From a virus: a DNA stretch of 64,000 nt. The notes below the pieces were generated by a model. It worked only from the letters and a program-made list of their open reading frames with translations. It had not been told where the DNA came from and searched no databases. Below are positions 6,371-14,126 of this stretch, one piece after another. Position numbers and translations under genes: made by a program. Every line of letters begins with the position of its first letter. Positions within the stretch are counted from its first letter, which is position 1. Where the stretch lies: positions 1 to 64,000 of IMG/VR virus record IMGVR_UViG_3300031371_000001, one strand, 5' to 3'.

Positions 6371-7546
6371 CTACGGAATTACTGTTCCGGCACCGTCAAC
6401 CCATGCAAGCCCGGTCCATCGCAACGGCGTACCCGCCGGCCCGATATCGAGCGCCAAGAATTCGTAACCAATCGGGATCCCTGTCGGACGTTGATCGGGG
6501 CCGCCGGCGCCTGTCGTACCGTAGCCAAACGTTCCTGTCCAAATACGAAGACAAGCCCCCGCAACGTTCCAACCGTTCCAAGGTGCGGTGCCAAGAGCGT
6601 CGATTGCAACGTCCCCAATCAAAAGGATCGAAGTCGGGTCCATATCGATCGGAGTCGTTATCCCGCCTCCAATGTTTTGAGTCTTCAACAGGAACGCAGT
6701 CGATCCGTTACGCCCCTTGATCCCCGTCGCGGCTTGCCCGATCATCGTATCGAGCGAAACGAAAAATCCTCCGTCCATGTCGATAACGGTTCCCGTCGCA
6801 ATGTTCGGATTGATCCCGAAATGGTTTCCGACCATAGCAAACCCGCCGTCACAAACGATCCCGCGATCCGGACCCGGAGTTCCGAACGATCCGCCACTTC
6901 CTCCCAGGAAGAAGATACAACCGCCATTTTCGAGATAGGCGGCGTCCCCTCCGTTATCGCCGTCAACGCCGCAATAGATGCAAATCAGGTTTGCATCTGG
7001 ATCCGGGTTATCGACGTGAAGCGCACGGGCGCCCGATCTCGATACGAAGTGACTGTTGACAACGAACGATTCGGACGAAACACCGATCGGCGCGTCGTTG
7101 AAAAAGTGAAGCGCCGTGTCTGTCGGATCCGTTGATTCCGTAACGATCTCGACGCCAAAAATCAACGATCCACGATGCGGCATCTTACAGGTGATTTCAT
7201 CCGAGACAACACGAGTGGCGCCGCTGATCCCAAATCCGACAGGGCTTACAAGCGAGAAGTTGCGGCGCAACTCGAAGACGTCTTCGTAATCACGCCCCGG
7301 CATAAGTTGAAGGATATATTTATTGTCTTCGGCTTCGTCCGTGATATCTGCAAGAGCGTCAGAAGGAAGGCGATAGTCGCCACCTTCGTGATCGATAACA
7401 ACGACGTTGCTTCCACGGGCCGCATTCAGATTCGTAATGATCTGATTGATCAAAGTCGCAAGATCGTCATTGCCGTCAGCGAATCGTGTAATGTTGTCTT
7501 GTCCGTCGAAATGGTCGTAAGGGATGGGTGGCAATGGGGTTCGCAT
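6371..7546 (-). CDS. Tail spike or fibre with parallel beta-helix core
   Basis: Encodes 391 residues. The centre is rich in Gly, Asn, Asp and short hydrophobic runs (GGCIFFLGGSGGSFG, FAMVGNHFGINPNIATG), typical of right-handed beta-helix phage spikes. The end (RPTGIPIGYEFLAL ... TPLRWTGLAWVDGAGT) matches the RPTxxxxGxxFxD...PxWWNGxxWVDAxGT motif found at the C-terminus of many phage fibres. The start has AAGGAGGCGGCC. A virion adsorption protein, possibly with glycan-binding or depolymerising activity. Confidence 0.72.
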   Translation of the reverse strand: MRTPLPPIPYDHFDGQDNITRFADGNDDLATLINQIITNLNAARGSNVVVIDHEGGDYRLPSDALADITDEAEDNKYILQLMPGRDYEDVFELRRNFSLVSPVGFGISGATRVVSDEITCKMPHRGSLIFGVEIVTESTDPTDTALHFFNDAPIGVSSESFVVNSHFVSRSGARALHVDNPDPDANLICIYCGVDGDNGGDAAYLENGGCIFFLGGSGGSFGTPGPDRGIVCDGGFAMVGNHFGINPNIATGTVIDMDGGFFVSLDTMIGQAATGIKGRNGSTAFLLKTQNIGGGITTPIDMDPTSILLIGDVAIDALGTAPWNGWNVAGACLRIWTGTFGYGTTGAGGPDQRPTGIPIGYEFLALDIGPAGTPLRWTGLAWVDGAGTVIP

Positions 7547-7642
7547 ATTGGCCGCCTCCTTCTAAGGCTTTACCATGCTTCGGTGAACGTTTCTAGTCAA
7601 GGTGAAACGGAATTTGCTATCGATAGGTAACGCGCGCGAAAG

Positions 7643-9277
7643 CTAATCGTCGGAAGGTTCGGAAGAATCACCGATGATAAGGCGATCAAGGTCTTCAACG
7701 ATCTTCTCCGAAATGCGCCCCATGTAATCCTTCATGAAGTCGTCTTCGGAAGCCAGCTTCGGATCGACTCCTTCAGGAATTTCGACCTTCACCTTGAAGG
7801 TTTTGGCGTCTTTCACTTCTTCGATCGCCGGAACCGTTCGCTTCCAAATGAAACCGTTTTCATCGAAGCGATAAGTTGCGAGGATCACACCGTCGATATC
7901 CTTGAAATCGATCGTGCGATCGCCGTGAAGCGAATCCGTTTCGCGCGTTGCCGAAACGACGTCAAATTTCTTCAGTTCATCCAGCGTAGCAGGTAGATCA
8001 TTGATTTGAATTTCAGCCGGGAAGATTGTAAGACCGTCTTTGAATTCGACTTTCGGCTTTGCTGAAGACGCCTTCTCGATCGTCGTCTCGATTTCTCGCT
8101 TGCCTGCTTCGTCGGACGGCTTCGAGAATTTCGCACGGAAGTCTTCGAGCGATTCGTCTTTCATCGGTTCGTCTTCAGAATCGTGCTTGCCCTTCTCGAA
8201 CAAATCGGGTGGGTCTGTTCCCTTCAATCCGGTGAAGACTCCGATCGTTTTCCCGTCAACAACGATCTCGAAGTCGGGTCTTGCGTGTTCGGGCAAATCG
8301 AACCCAAGCGGTTCGGGGGGCGCCGGCGGCTTCGCCGTCGCGACGAAATCTTCATATCGCCCCGCTTTTTCAAATGCGATGATCGATCTTCTGTATCCGC
8401 GGCCGTCCGACATCCGGATCTTGAAGATCAATCCGAACTCTGAAACTTCAATCCTCCACCGTCCGCTCGAATCAGTCCCTTCATTGATGATCGATAAGCC
8501 GCCCGAATCCATCCCGGCACGATTGAAGGCGCGCATGATTGCCGATCGCAGATCAAGATCCCAAAGCGCCTTCAACTCTTGTTCAAGCACGTCAGCAAGT
8601 TCCGGAGGTTTGGCGATGTCAACGACGGGCGCCGCCCTTTCCTTTATCGTTCGAGCATAGGAACGCATGGCCTGAAGTGCGCGTTCGTGAGTTACTGCGA
8701 ATCGCTTTGAGACTTCCTCCCGTTCGTAGTCAAGCTTGCGAACGTCGAAGCCTACGCTTTCGATCCGCTTGACGGCGGCGGACATCGCTTCGGCCTGAAG
8801 GATTCCGATATCTCCCCCGCCACTATCGATCTTCGCGACTCTGAAAGATGATGTCGGGTAGTGTCCTCCGACTTCGACAGCGAACAGCGTTGCAAGTCGC
8901 CTCTTGTTTTTCGCGTTGTCTATCCAGTCGATCCCGACGACTCCAACCCCGTGTTCGGATACGCGTCCTCCAATCGCCCCATAGCTGAAATCCCAACCCT
9001 CCCCGGGCGAAGCGCCGGCTTTCGTCATGATGTCATTGATCGGTTTGGCAAGCTTCATATAGAACGGGGATCCGACATCCTCCGTGCTCCCCCACGTAAC
9101 TAGCAACCCTGTCAACGATTGTCGCAATCCGATCACGAAGCCTCGTGTCCAATCCGGCAATGGTTCCGGATTCAAGTTCGGGAAACCCGACTTCTTTGGG
9201 GCCGGTCCACGGATAGCTCCCGGATCTTTTGAAAACGCCTCCCGGAATTCTTCGAGCGTGCCGCTTGTCTTCGTCAT
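7643..9277 (-). CDS. Large unknown protein with two copies of the LEDFRxxF motif
   Basis: Encodes 544 residues from ATG 9277 behind GGAGGTGAGC; a GTG two codons upstream is less likely. The N-terminus carries GTLEEFREAFSK, and a second copy (ESLEDFRAKFSK) occurs near residue 370 after a Pro-rich linker. The product may therefore be a fusion of two tagged modules. No signal peptide, membrane segment or known catalytic motif was seen. It is the last of four consecutive genes behind promoter P3, all carrying the motif. Function unknown. Confidence 0.7.
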   Translation of the reverse strand: MTKTSGTLEEFREAFSKDPGAIRGPAPKKSGFPNLNPEPLPDWTRGFVIGLRQSLTGLLVTWGSTEDVGSPFYMKLAKPINDIMTKAGASPGEGWDFSYGAIGGRVSEHGVGVVGIDWIDNAKNKRRLATLFAVEVGGHYPTSSFRVAKIDSGGGDIGILQAEAMSAAVKRIESVGFDVRKLDYEREEVSKRFAVTHERALQAMRSYARTIKERAAPVVDIAKPPELADVLEQELKALWDLDLRSAIMRAFNRAGMDSGGLSIINEGTDSSGRWRIEVSEFGLIFKIRMSDGRGYRRSIIAFEKAGRYEDFVATAKPPAPPEPLGFDLPEHARPDFEIVVDGKTIGVFTGLKGTDPPDLFEKGKHDSEDEPMKDESLEDFRAKFSKPSDEAGKREIETTIEKASSAKPKVEFKDGLTIFPAEIQINDLPATLDELKKFDVVSATRETDSLHGDRTIDFKDIDGVILATYRFDENGFIWKRTVPAIEEVKDAKTFKVKVEIPEGVDPKLASEDDFMKDYMGRISEKIVEDLDRLIIGDSSEPSDD

Positions 9278-9446
9278 GCTCACCTCCAGGATTGCGAGAT
9301 CCAGGACGAAAACGCCACGCTTCGGCGCCCCGCCGTCACGCCCCCTAGAATGCGCGTGAATCGCCTCGAAGCACTATCCATGCGAGCATACCTCCGGGCG
9401 CCCTGAAAGCCTTCAGGGGCCGAATGCGGCGCCGTGGCGTGGCACC
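9278..9446. other. Intergenic gap within the P3 operon
   Basis: 169 bases without a supported gene, on the minus strand between the gene ending at 9447 and the start at 9277. It holds the 87-bp element at 9343-9429 and a 7-bp hairpin CCCTGAA-4nt-TTCAGGG (about 9401-9418) lacking a T-run, so it is not an obvious terminator. Confidence 0.5.
9343..9429 (+). repeat. 87-bp non-coding repeat (element E3)
   Basis: Opens CCCTAGAATGCGCGTGAATC and closes CGAATGCGG with the same 78-base offset as element E2 at 1842-1928. In the first 21 bases the two differ at only two positions. It also shares its 3' part with the minus-strand copy in 875-1004. The interior forms a small hairpin. Purpose unknown. Confidence 0.55.
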
Positions 9447-9716
9447 TCAAACGATCGAGCGAATCCACCCCGCCTCCCCCGTCGAAACGTACCCTAAGCC
9501 GTAGGAGGTGAACACCCCGCGCCCCTCGATCCCGATCACGTCTCCATCCTGTTTCACCTTGTATCCAGCGAGCCTCCACTTGCCGAACCAGCGAAGGCGT
9601 GCGGCCTCCGTGAACTCCGAAGGGAACATCCAGGTTGGAGGGTCCTTGCGTTCCTCCCCGCCTTCCTTGCGAAAGACGTTCCGCAAGTCGTCCAAGTTGC
9701 CGCTTGTGCTGTTCAT
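9447..9716 (-). CDS. Small LEDFRxxF-motif protein
   Basis: Encodes 89 residues from ATG 9716 behind GGAGGCGCAAGCT. The N-terminus contains GNLDDLRNVFRKEG. The body (RLRWFGKWRLAGYKVKQDGD) resembles the next protein upstream (DEWIELWRSQGYEANRTSEF), suggesting the two are diverged paralogues. No known domain. The start overlaps the upstream stop by 4 bases. Confidence 0.65.
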   Translation of the reverse strand: MNSTSGNLDDLRNVFRKEGGEERKDPPTWMFPSEFTEAARLRWFGKWRLAGYKVKQDGDVIGIEGRGVFTSYGLGYVSTGEAGWIRSIV

Positions 9717-9988
9717 AGCTTGCGCCTCCACTTCTTCGCCGGCCCGTTCAAGAAATAGATCGCGTCCTGGATCATGCGTCCGCTTGGACTCACACCATAG
9801 ACGACCGCCGAAAACTCGCTTGTCCTGTTCGCTTCGTATCCCTGCGAACGCCAAAGTTCGATCCATTCGTCAATCAAATCCTCCCTGATTTCCTCCGGGA
9901 AGAAAGTGTTTACGATTGGATCTGGTTTCTGTCCCTTCGCGATCCGAAATAACGCCCGGACTTCTTCTATCGTCGTCGTGTAGATCAT
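9713..9988 (-). CDS. Small LEDFRxxF-motif protein
   Basis: Encodes 91 residues from ATG 9988, coupled to the upstream gene by ATGA. The N-terminal motif is TTIEEVRALFRIAKG. The body contains LIDEWIELWRSQGYE, similar to the protein encoded at 9447-9716. No enzyme motif visible. Part of the P3 operon. Confidence 0.65.
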   Translation of the reverse strand: MIYTTTIEEVRALFRIAKGQKPDPIVNTFFPEEIREDLIDEWIELWRSQGYEANRTSEFSAVVYGVSPSGRMIQDAIYFLNGPAKKWRRKL

Positions 9989-10509
9989 GGCGTGTCCCAA
10001 TGATAAAGCTTTCCGTCCTTGCCGCAGACAACACGCTTCGAGATCGCGTCCGCCCAATGGCCGCCCTTCCCCGCCTTCGATGCGTTCAGGATCACGACGT
10101 ATCGCCAGTCCCCATGCCGCGGCGAAGACGTGACGACGATCGCCGGCTTCCAACGACACGTCGATTGACGATCGAAGATCACGAGGCGATCCTCCTGTCC
10201 CTTCCTCGCATGATAGGCGACGGCATAGGCGCAAAGTGCCCGGTCGATCATCCGGTGCCTCGAAACGTGATCGGTCCCACGGAAGACATGGAAGCGAAAC
10301 TTCCTGAAGTTCGGCTGATTGTCCGCCGTCCAGTTGATCGCGTTCACCTGTTCTTGATCGTGGACGCACATTTCGGTTGCTTCCCTGTCGGGAAGAAGAA
10401 ACGTAGGACGGATCCAAGCCTCCCCGTCCGCAACCTTCGGCTTCGGCTTCTTCGGCTTGTCCTTGACCGGCGCGCGGAATTTCTCCCGCAAGTCATCGAT
10501 TCCTGTCAT
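9985..10509 (-). CDS. Unknown protein with N-terminal LEDFRxxF motif, first gene behind P3
   Basis: Encodes 174 residues. It opens MTGIDDLREKFRAPV, followed by a Lys/Pro-rich linker (KDKPKKPKPK) and a folded domain of about 140 residues of no family I recognise (includes RYVVILNASKAGKGGHWADA). The tag-linker-body layout suggests the N-terminal helix is a docking or targeting element. Start behind CGGAGGAACC, 24 bases from the -10 box of P3. Confidence 0.68.
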   Translation of the reverse strand: MTGIDDLREKFRAPVKDKPKKPKPKVADGEAWIRPTFLLPDREATEMCVHDQEQVNAINWTADNQPNFRKFRFHVFRGTDHVSRHRMIDRALCAYAVAYHARKGQEDRLVIFDRQSTCRWKPAIVVTSSPRHGDWRYVVILNASKAGKGGHWADAISKRVVCGKDGKLYHWDTP

Positions 10510-10532
10510 GGTTCCTCCGTTGTCTATATGGG

Positions 10533-10561
10533 GTTATACCACGATGGGAATCGGTTGTCAA
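10533..10561 (-). promoter_or_regulatory. Promoter P3 with operator-like spacer
   Basis: Minus strand: TTGACA (10556-10561), 17 bases, TATAAC (10533-10538). The spacer holds CGAT-4nt-ATCG (within 10540-10553), a weaker version of the palindrome in P1 and P2. The -35 is preceded by GGC, as in P1, P2 and P4. It drives the motif-tagged genes 10509 to 7643. Confidence 0.75.
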
Positions 10562-10563
10562 GC

Positions 10564-10923
10564 CTAATCTTCGGATGGTATCGCTTGCTTACTGTAAGGC
10601 GTAGGGCGGAAGATCCGCTTGTCGGACTCTCGATACGGTCCAACGACGTAAAGCTTCCATTCGTTTCCCTTGCGATTGAACAGGAGGCGCGCGTCCCCCG
10701 TGGCGTCCGACGCGACGATCATTCCTTGTCTTTCGTTCTCCGCAACGGCGGCAACCTTCACCTCGACGCCCCCTCCTTTCAGCCGCGCTTCAACGATCTT
10801 CGCAAGGTCCCGGAGCGAACCGACTTCGATCACCGTCGAGGGTTGCGCGACAGTGATCACCTTCGCGATCCGCTGTCCCAACGCCGCGCCGGCAACCTGG
10901 GGACACTTCTTCCCTTCCTTCAT
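10564..10923 (-). CDS. Hypothetical protein
   Basis: Encodes 119 residues. Mixed alpha/beta, with a basic N-terminus (MKEGKKCPQ) and an even spacing of short beta-like strands (GVEVKVAAVAENERQGMIVA). No recognised family. Its ATG overlaps the upstream stop and its own stop lies just before promoter P3, so it ends the preceding transcription unit. Confidence 0.6.
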   Translation of the reverse strand: MKEGKKCPQVAGAALGQRIAKVITVAQPSTVIEVGSLRDLAKIVEARLKGGGVEVKVAAVAENERQGMIVASDATGDARLLFNRKGNEWKLYVVGPYRESDKRIFRPTPYSKQAIPSED

Positions 10924-11363
10924 GATCCCTCCTTTACGTCTTCAGGAACGGGAATCGAGAACGCGCCCGCCTCGCAATGCTCCTCGACGGAAACGATCTT
11001 CCAGTTCCCATATACACGAAGCCCCTGATCCTTCGGCAAAAGGTCTTCCGCCTTCGCGCCCTTGAAGACGCCCTTGATCACCTGTTGCGGATCGTCGGGT
11101 CGGACGACGACGACGGCCGGCATGGTTTGGGTTAGGTGATTCGCCTCCCCGCCGGAAGGAGGGATCGCCGTCACGTCCCGGGCAAGCGTCACCATGAAGA
11201 CCGGGAGATCCTCCCCCGGGGCTTCACCCTTCATGGCGGATTCGAATCCTAGTTCCTCGATATGAAGCGCCTCGACTTCCGCCCGAAGCTCCGGATCCGC
11301 CTTCGCGGTTTCCAACGCGATCAATGCGTCAGCCAAGATTGCGCTTTTGTTCCGTGTGGTCAT
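10920..11363 (-). CDS. Hypothetical protein
   Basis: Encodes 147 residues from ATG 11363. The N-terminus is helical (ALIALETAKADPELRAEVEA) and the rest mixed, with PAVVVVRPDDPQQVIKGVF. No recognised motif, membrane segment or signal peptide. It overlaps the next gene by 4 bases. Confidence 0.6.
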   Translation of the reverse strand: MTTRNKSAILADALIALETAKADPELRAEVEALHIEELGFESAMKGEAPGEDLPVFMVTLARDVTAIPPSGGEANHLTQTMPAVVVVRPDDPQQVIKGVFKGAKAEDLLPKDQGLRVYGNWKIVSVEEHCEAGAFSIPVPEDVKEGS

Positions 11364-11408
11364 TAGGTAATTACCATCCTACTTGGTTATATGGAATTGT
11401 GCTTCTAA

Positions 11409-11945
11409 CTATTCGTTGAAACCCAATTCGAGATCCCCGATCACGTCGAGTCCCCACGAATCCCAACCCTTCCGCGTGTCGCGTGCGAACAATTCGACTC
11501 GCGGCGTCAAGTGGGTCTTTTCGAGAATCGAATAGACGCGATCCGGTTTCTGCGAATGACGACGCGGCGCATCCTCGAAGTGATTTCGCATTGCGAAGTG
11601 GAATGCAGGCACCTTGCCACGGATCCCGAACAACAAGACTTCGACGTTGCCGCGGAACCAGTATCCCAAGCCAAGCCTTCCCGTCTTGATCCAGAAAAGC
11701 GCCGTCTTGTATTTGAATCCCCACGCCTCCATGACTCGAAAGCCTTCGTCAAGCAACGGCACCGTAACCCAAAGAAAGCAAGCCGAGTCACGAGCGGCGA
11801 TCGAGCGAACGTCAAGCTTGCAAAGTTCGTCCGTCGTCAACGTCGGATATTTGTCGGCTGAACCGGAGGACATCGAACCTCCTGTTTTCTTGCTGTTGTA
11901 AGTCCAGGGTGGATCAGCTAACAGAAGTCGATACGGTTCATCCAT
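11409..11945 (-). CDS. MT-A70 family adenine-N6 DNA methyltransferase
   Basis: Encodes 178 residues. MDEPYRLLLADPPWTYNSK gives the DPPW catalytic motif of the MT-A70 family, followed by family-typical SADKYPTLT and LFWIKTGRLGLGYWFRGNVE. The C-terminus has RVELFARDTRKGWDSWG, the usual closing signature. These enzymes transfer a methyl group from S-adenosylmethionine to N6 of adenine; in phages they usually modify DNA to evade restriction. No cognate nuclease is nearby, so it is an orphan enzyme. Target site unknown. Confidence 0.88.
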   Translation of the reverse strand: MDEPYRLLLADPPWTYNSKKTGGSMSSGSADKYPTLTTDELCKLDVRSIAARDSACFLWVTVPLLDEGFRVMEAWGFKYKTALFWIKTGRLGLGYWFRGNVEVLLFGIRGKVPAFHFAMRNHFEDAPRRHSQKPDRVYSILEKTHLTPRVELFARDTRKGWDSWGLDVIGDLELGFNE

Positions 11946-11953
11946 ACACTAGA

Positions 11954-12133
11954 CTATGGATTCCGCTTCGACCTCGTTTCGTTGATTCGAGGACGTTTCG
12001 GCAAGGTAGGGCCGCCGTTCAATCCAAGAGTCGCGAACCAGATATAAAGCGTTCCGAGGATCACGAACGCTCCGATCACCTTCAGCACGTCAACCGCGAT
12101 CTGCCCTGTTTCTGGCGTCACTTCTTCCCCCAT
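11954..12133 (-). CDS. Small single-pass membrane protein
   Basis: Encodes 59 residues, MGEEVTPETG at the start. One hydrophobic segment (VLKVIGAFVILGTLYIWFAT) at about residues 16-35 is followed by a basic, Pro-containing tail (PKRPRINETRSKRNP). ATG 12133 sits behind AGGGGAAGC and overlaps the end of the lytic transglycosylase gene by 16 bases. The position directly after a secreted peptidoglycan enzyme hints at a lysis-related role, but this is inference. Confidence 0.6.
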   Translation of the reverse strand: MGEEVTPETGQIAVDVLKVIGAFVILGTLYIWFATLGLNGGPTLPKRPRINETRSKRNP

Positions 12134-13254
12134 GCTTCCCCTAGCGTGGTAGGGTCAAGGGGAAAATCCTCCCCTAGCCTGTCGATCCATTCCTGATTTT
12201 CTTCGATGCTAGGAACCTGCCCTTCGAGTTCGGGCCAAAGGTAGCATTTGCAATGCTTCGAGTCCCCCGGGTAGGGAAGGAGGTTCGCGGGTCGAACCGG
12301 GATGATCGGCTCCGTCCACGGGATACCGTTCGGGTACATAGGTGAAAAGATTTCAACGCCAGCCCTTCCGCGCGCGAAGCGGAAGAATACGCGCCCCGGA
12401 TTGCGTGCGAGCATCGAATAAACATCGTAAGTGTAGAATTTGCCCTTCCCCGTCTTGTCCGCCCAATGACCCCACTTCAAAACACGATCGTGCGGCTTTG
12501 AGTATTTCAACGTCCCGTCGTCGTTCGTCCGAAGCGCCCCGCTTCGCTGGATCAAGTAATCGACTTTATTGGAGCCGATCGCGCCGCAAGCGCCGGCAAG
12601 TAACCATTGCTGTTCAAGCGGCGCTTGCGTCACTTGCGGCCAGCGTTCCCGTAGCTTGATCAATCGAAGGTTCCTGAAGTATCCGGAGGCGTAGATGTTC
12701 GCTTCGGGTTGGCAAGCATTGACGTCCGCCTTCTGCGCGTGAAGATTATCGATCGATGCAAGGCCGCATTCTTGCGTTTTCGATTTCGTCTTTGAGAACG
12801 TGACACCTTCACTTTCAGTCCGGATCGTTCCCGCCATGAAAAGACCGGCTTTCCCACCTGTGTACTTTTCGATCCACGCCAAGAACTTCATATAGATTTT
12901 GAAGCTTTTATTCTGTTGAGTGAAATAGCACTTCGGCGGCTTGCCCCCTTTCTTATTCGGCAAACACCAGTGAAGGCCGGCGAAGATCCCGTCAGCTACA
13001 GAAGGACAGTATTGACCGGGCGGACAAATCTTCTTCCAAGGTTCTTCGTCGTCAGGAAGCGGAACGACCTCCCCGGCACCCGCCTTCTTCGTCGCTTCTT
13101 CATATTCCTTCCAAGCTTCTTCTTCGGCTTTCGGATCGTAGCTTGGATCGGATGGGTCAATCGAGTTGTCTTCGATCTTCGCAAGCGCCGATATCGAGAT
13201 CAGGAAAAGGACCACGAGTATAAAACAAGCCTTGTAGACGAAACCGTTTTTCAC
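12118..13254 (-). CDS. Secreted lytic transglycosylase-like protein
   Basis: Encodes 378 residues from GTG 13254 behind AAGGAGGAAAGC; the longer upstream frame is not supported. Residues 1-25 form a signal peptide (ACFILVVLFLISISALA, cut before KIEDN). The central part contains FMAGTIRTESEGV and later ECGLASI, the Glu-Ser and G-L-x-x-I pattern of the SLT/lysozyme-like fold, with the Glu as likely catalytic acid. Cys residues in ICPPGQYC and KHCKCYL suggest disulfides outside the cytoplasm. Expected to cleave peptidoglycan; the exact family is uncertain because spacing from Glu to the GL motif is long. Confidence 0.62.
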   Translation of the reverse strand: MKNGFVYKACFILVVLFLISISALAKIEDNSIDPSDPSYDPKAEEEAWKEYEEATKKAGAGEVVPLPDDEEPWKKICPPGQYCPSVADGIFAGLHWCLPNKKGGKPPKCYFTQQNKSFKIYMKFLAWIEKYTGGKAGLFMAGTIRTESEGVTFSKTKSKTQECGLASIDNLHAQKADVNACQPEANIYASGYFRNLRLIKLRERWPQVTQAPLEQQWLLAGACGAIGSNKVDYLIQRSGALRTNDDGTLKYSKPHDRVLKWGHWADKTGKGKFYTYDVYSMLARNPGRVFFRFARGRAGVEIFSPMYPNGIPWTEPIIPVRPANLLPYPGDSKHCKCYLWPELEGQVPSIEENQEWIDRLGEDFPLDPTTLGEAWGKK

Positions 13255-13292
13255 GCTTTCCTCCTTGTTGAATTGTTGAGATTGGATCGGGG

Positions 13293-13802
13293 CTATTTGT
13301 CGAACATGGATGCAACGACCTTTGCGGCCCTTGCCTGAACGACGGCCGCGATCTTCTTCTCGGAAAGCATCGCGTCCCGTTCCTTGTCCGTCAGCCCTTC
13401 GCCTCCGATCAAGGTGTCGATTTCCTTGATCCTGTCGTCGGCCGCCTTTTCGATCCATGCGAAATGAGAAGGAAGGAAAGAAGCCGACGTCTCGACGTAG
13501 CCTTCAACTTCCTTCGCCGTTGCGTCCGACTTGACTTCGACGCATTCGGGGCATTGCAGAAAGACGATCGGACGACGCGCGCCGTTTTCCAAATGGAAGA
13601 CGACGGAAACGCTGTCCCAAGATGTCGAATGACCAGCGGGACAAACGTAAGTCTTGCCCACGTCGCCAAGAGTCGCACGGGCCGAAAGCCTCTTGCGAAC
13701 ATCGGCCACGATCGAGGCTTGGTAACTTTCATCCCCGGGGGGAATCTTGCACAAGTCGAGGACCCTGTTGATCTCGCGTTCGATCACTTGTTCTTGCAGC
13801 AT
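13293..13802 (-). CDS. Hypothetical zinc-ribbon-like protein
   Basis: Encodes 169 residues. The centre has VCPAGHSTSW and, about 25 residues on, LQCPECVEV, which could form a zinc ribbon (Cys...His, Cys-x-x-Cys). The C-terminal 60 residues are helical and charged (KEIDTLIGGEGLTDKERDAM). No enzyme motif is visible. A regulatory or DNA-contacting role is possible. Confidence 0.6.
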   Translation of the reverse strand: MLQEQVIEREINRVLDLCKIPPGDESYQASIVADVRKRLSARATLGDVGKTYVCPAGHSTSWDSVSVVFHLENGARRPIVFLQCPECVEVKSDATAKEVEGYVETSASFLPSHFAWIEKAADDRIKEIDTLIGGEGLTDKERDAMLSEKKIAAVVQARAAKVVASMFDK

Positions 13803-13814
13803 GATCCAACCCCT

Positions 13815-14072
13815 CTATTGAAGCTTTGCGGACAAGTTCAAAGAAGCATCCTTGATCGCCTGTCGCGCTTCGTTCAGTTGCTTCAGACCTTCACGGAGAA
13901 CCTCCTCCGCGCCTTCCGGAAGTTCCTTGCGATCGAGTTCGGTGATCGCCTTCTCGATCTCGCCTTTCGAGAATCGGGCGTTCGTGATCGCCTTCGCGAG
14001 ATTGACGATCGCCCGATGCTTCGGCTTGCCTTCGGTTCGGCGTGCGAGTTCCGTTGCGTCGAATGCCGGCAT
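13815..14072 (-). CDS. Small helical hypothetical protein
   Basis: Encodes 85 residues, nearly all helix-forming (GEIEKAITELDRKELPEGAE), with a likely coiled-coil C-terminus. Start ATG 14072 behind AAGGAGGTTCGAGAA. The 54 bases upstream contain a TATAAG but no matching -35. Function unknown. Confidence 0.6.
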   Translation of the reverse strand: MPAFDATELARRTEGKPKHRAIVNLAKAITNARFSKGEIEKAITELDRKELPEGAEEVLREGLKQLNEARQAIKDASLNLSAKLQ

Positions 14073-14126
14073 TTCTCGAACCTCCTTGCGGCTTATAATG
14101 CCCCCAAAGTCAACCCGTGTCCAGGT

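Noticed and set aside
7572-7600. TTGACT-17-CATGGT ahead of the spike gene at 7546, with CTATCGATAG palindrome nearby
   Set aside because: The -10 is poor and the palindrome is 17 bases upstream of the -35, not within the spacer. Not enough to call a promoter.
5237-11028. Long plus-strand frames at 5237-6241 and 9916-11028
   Set aside because: Both lie opposite well-supported minus-strand genes with good ribosome sites and have no recognisable protein features.
14077-14125. TATAAG close to TTGACT on the minus strand upstream of the gene at 14072
   Set aside because: The spacing between the boxes is only 10 bases, which does not support sigma70 binding.
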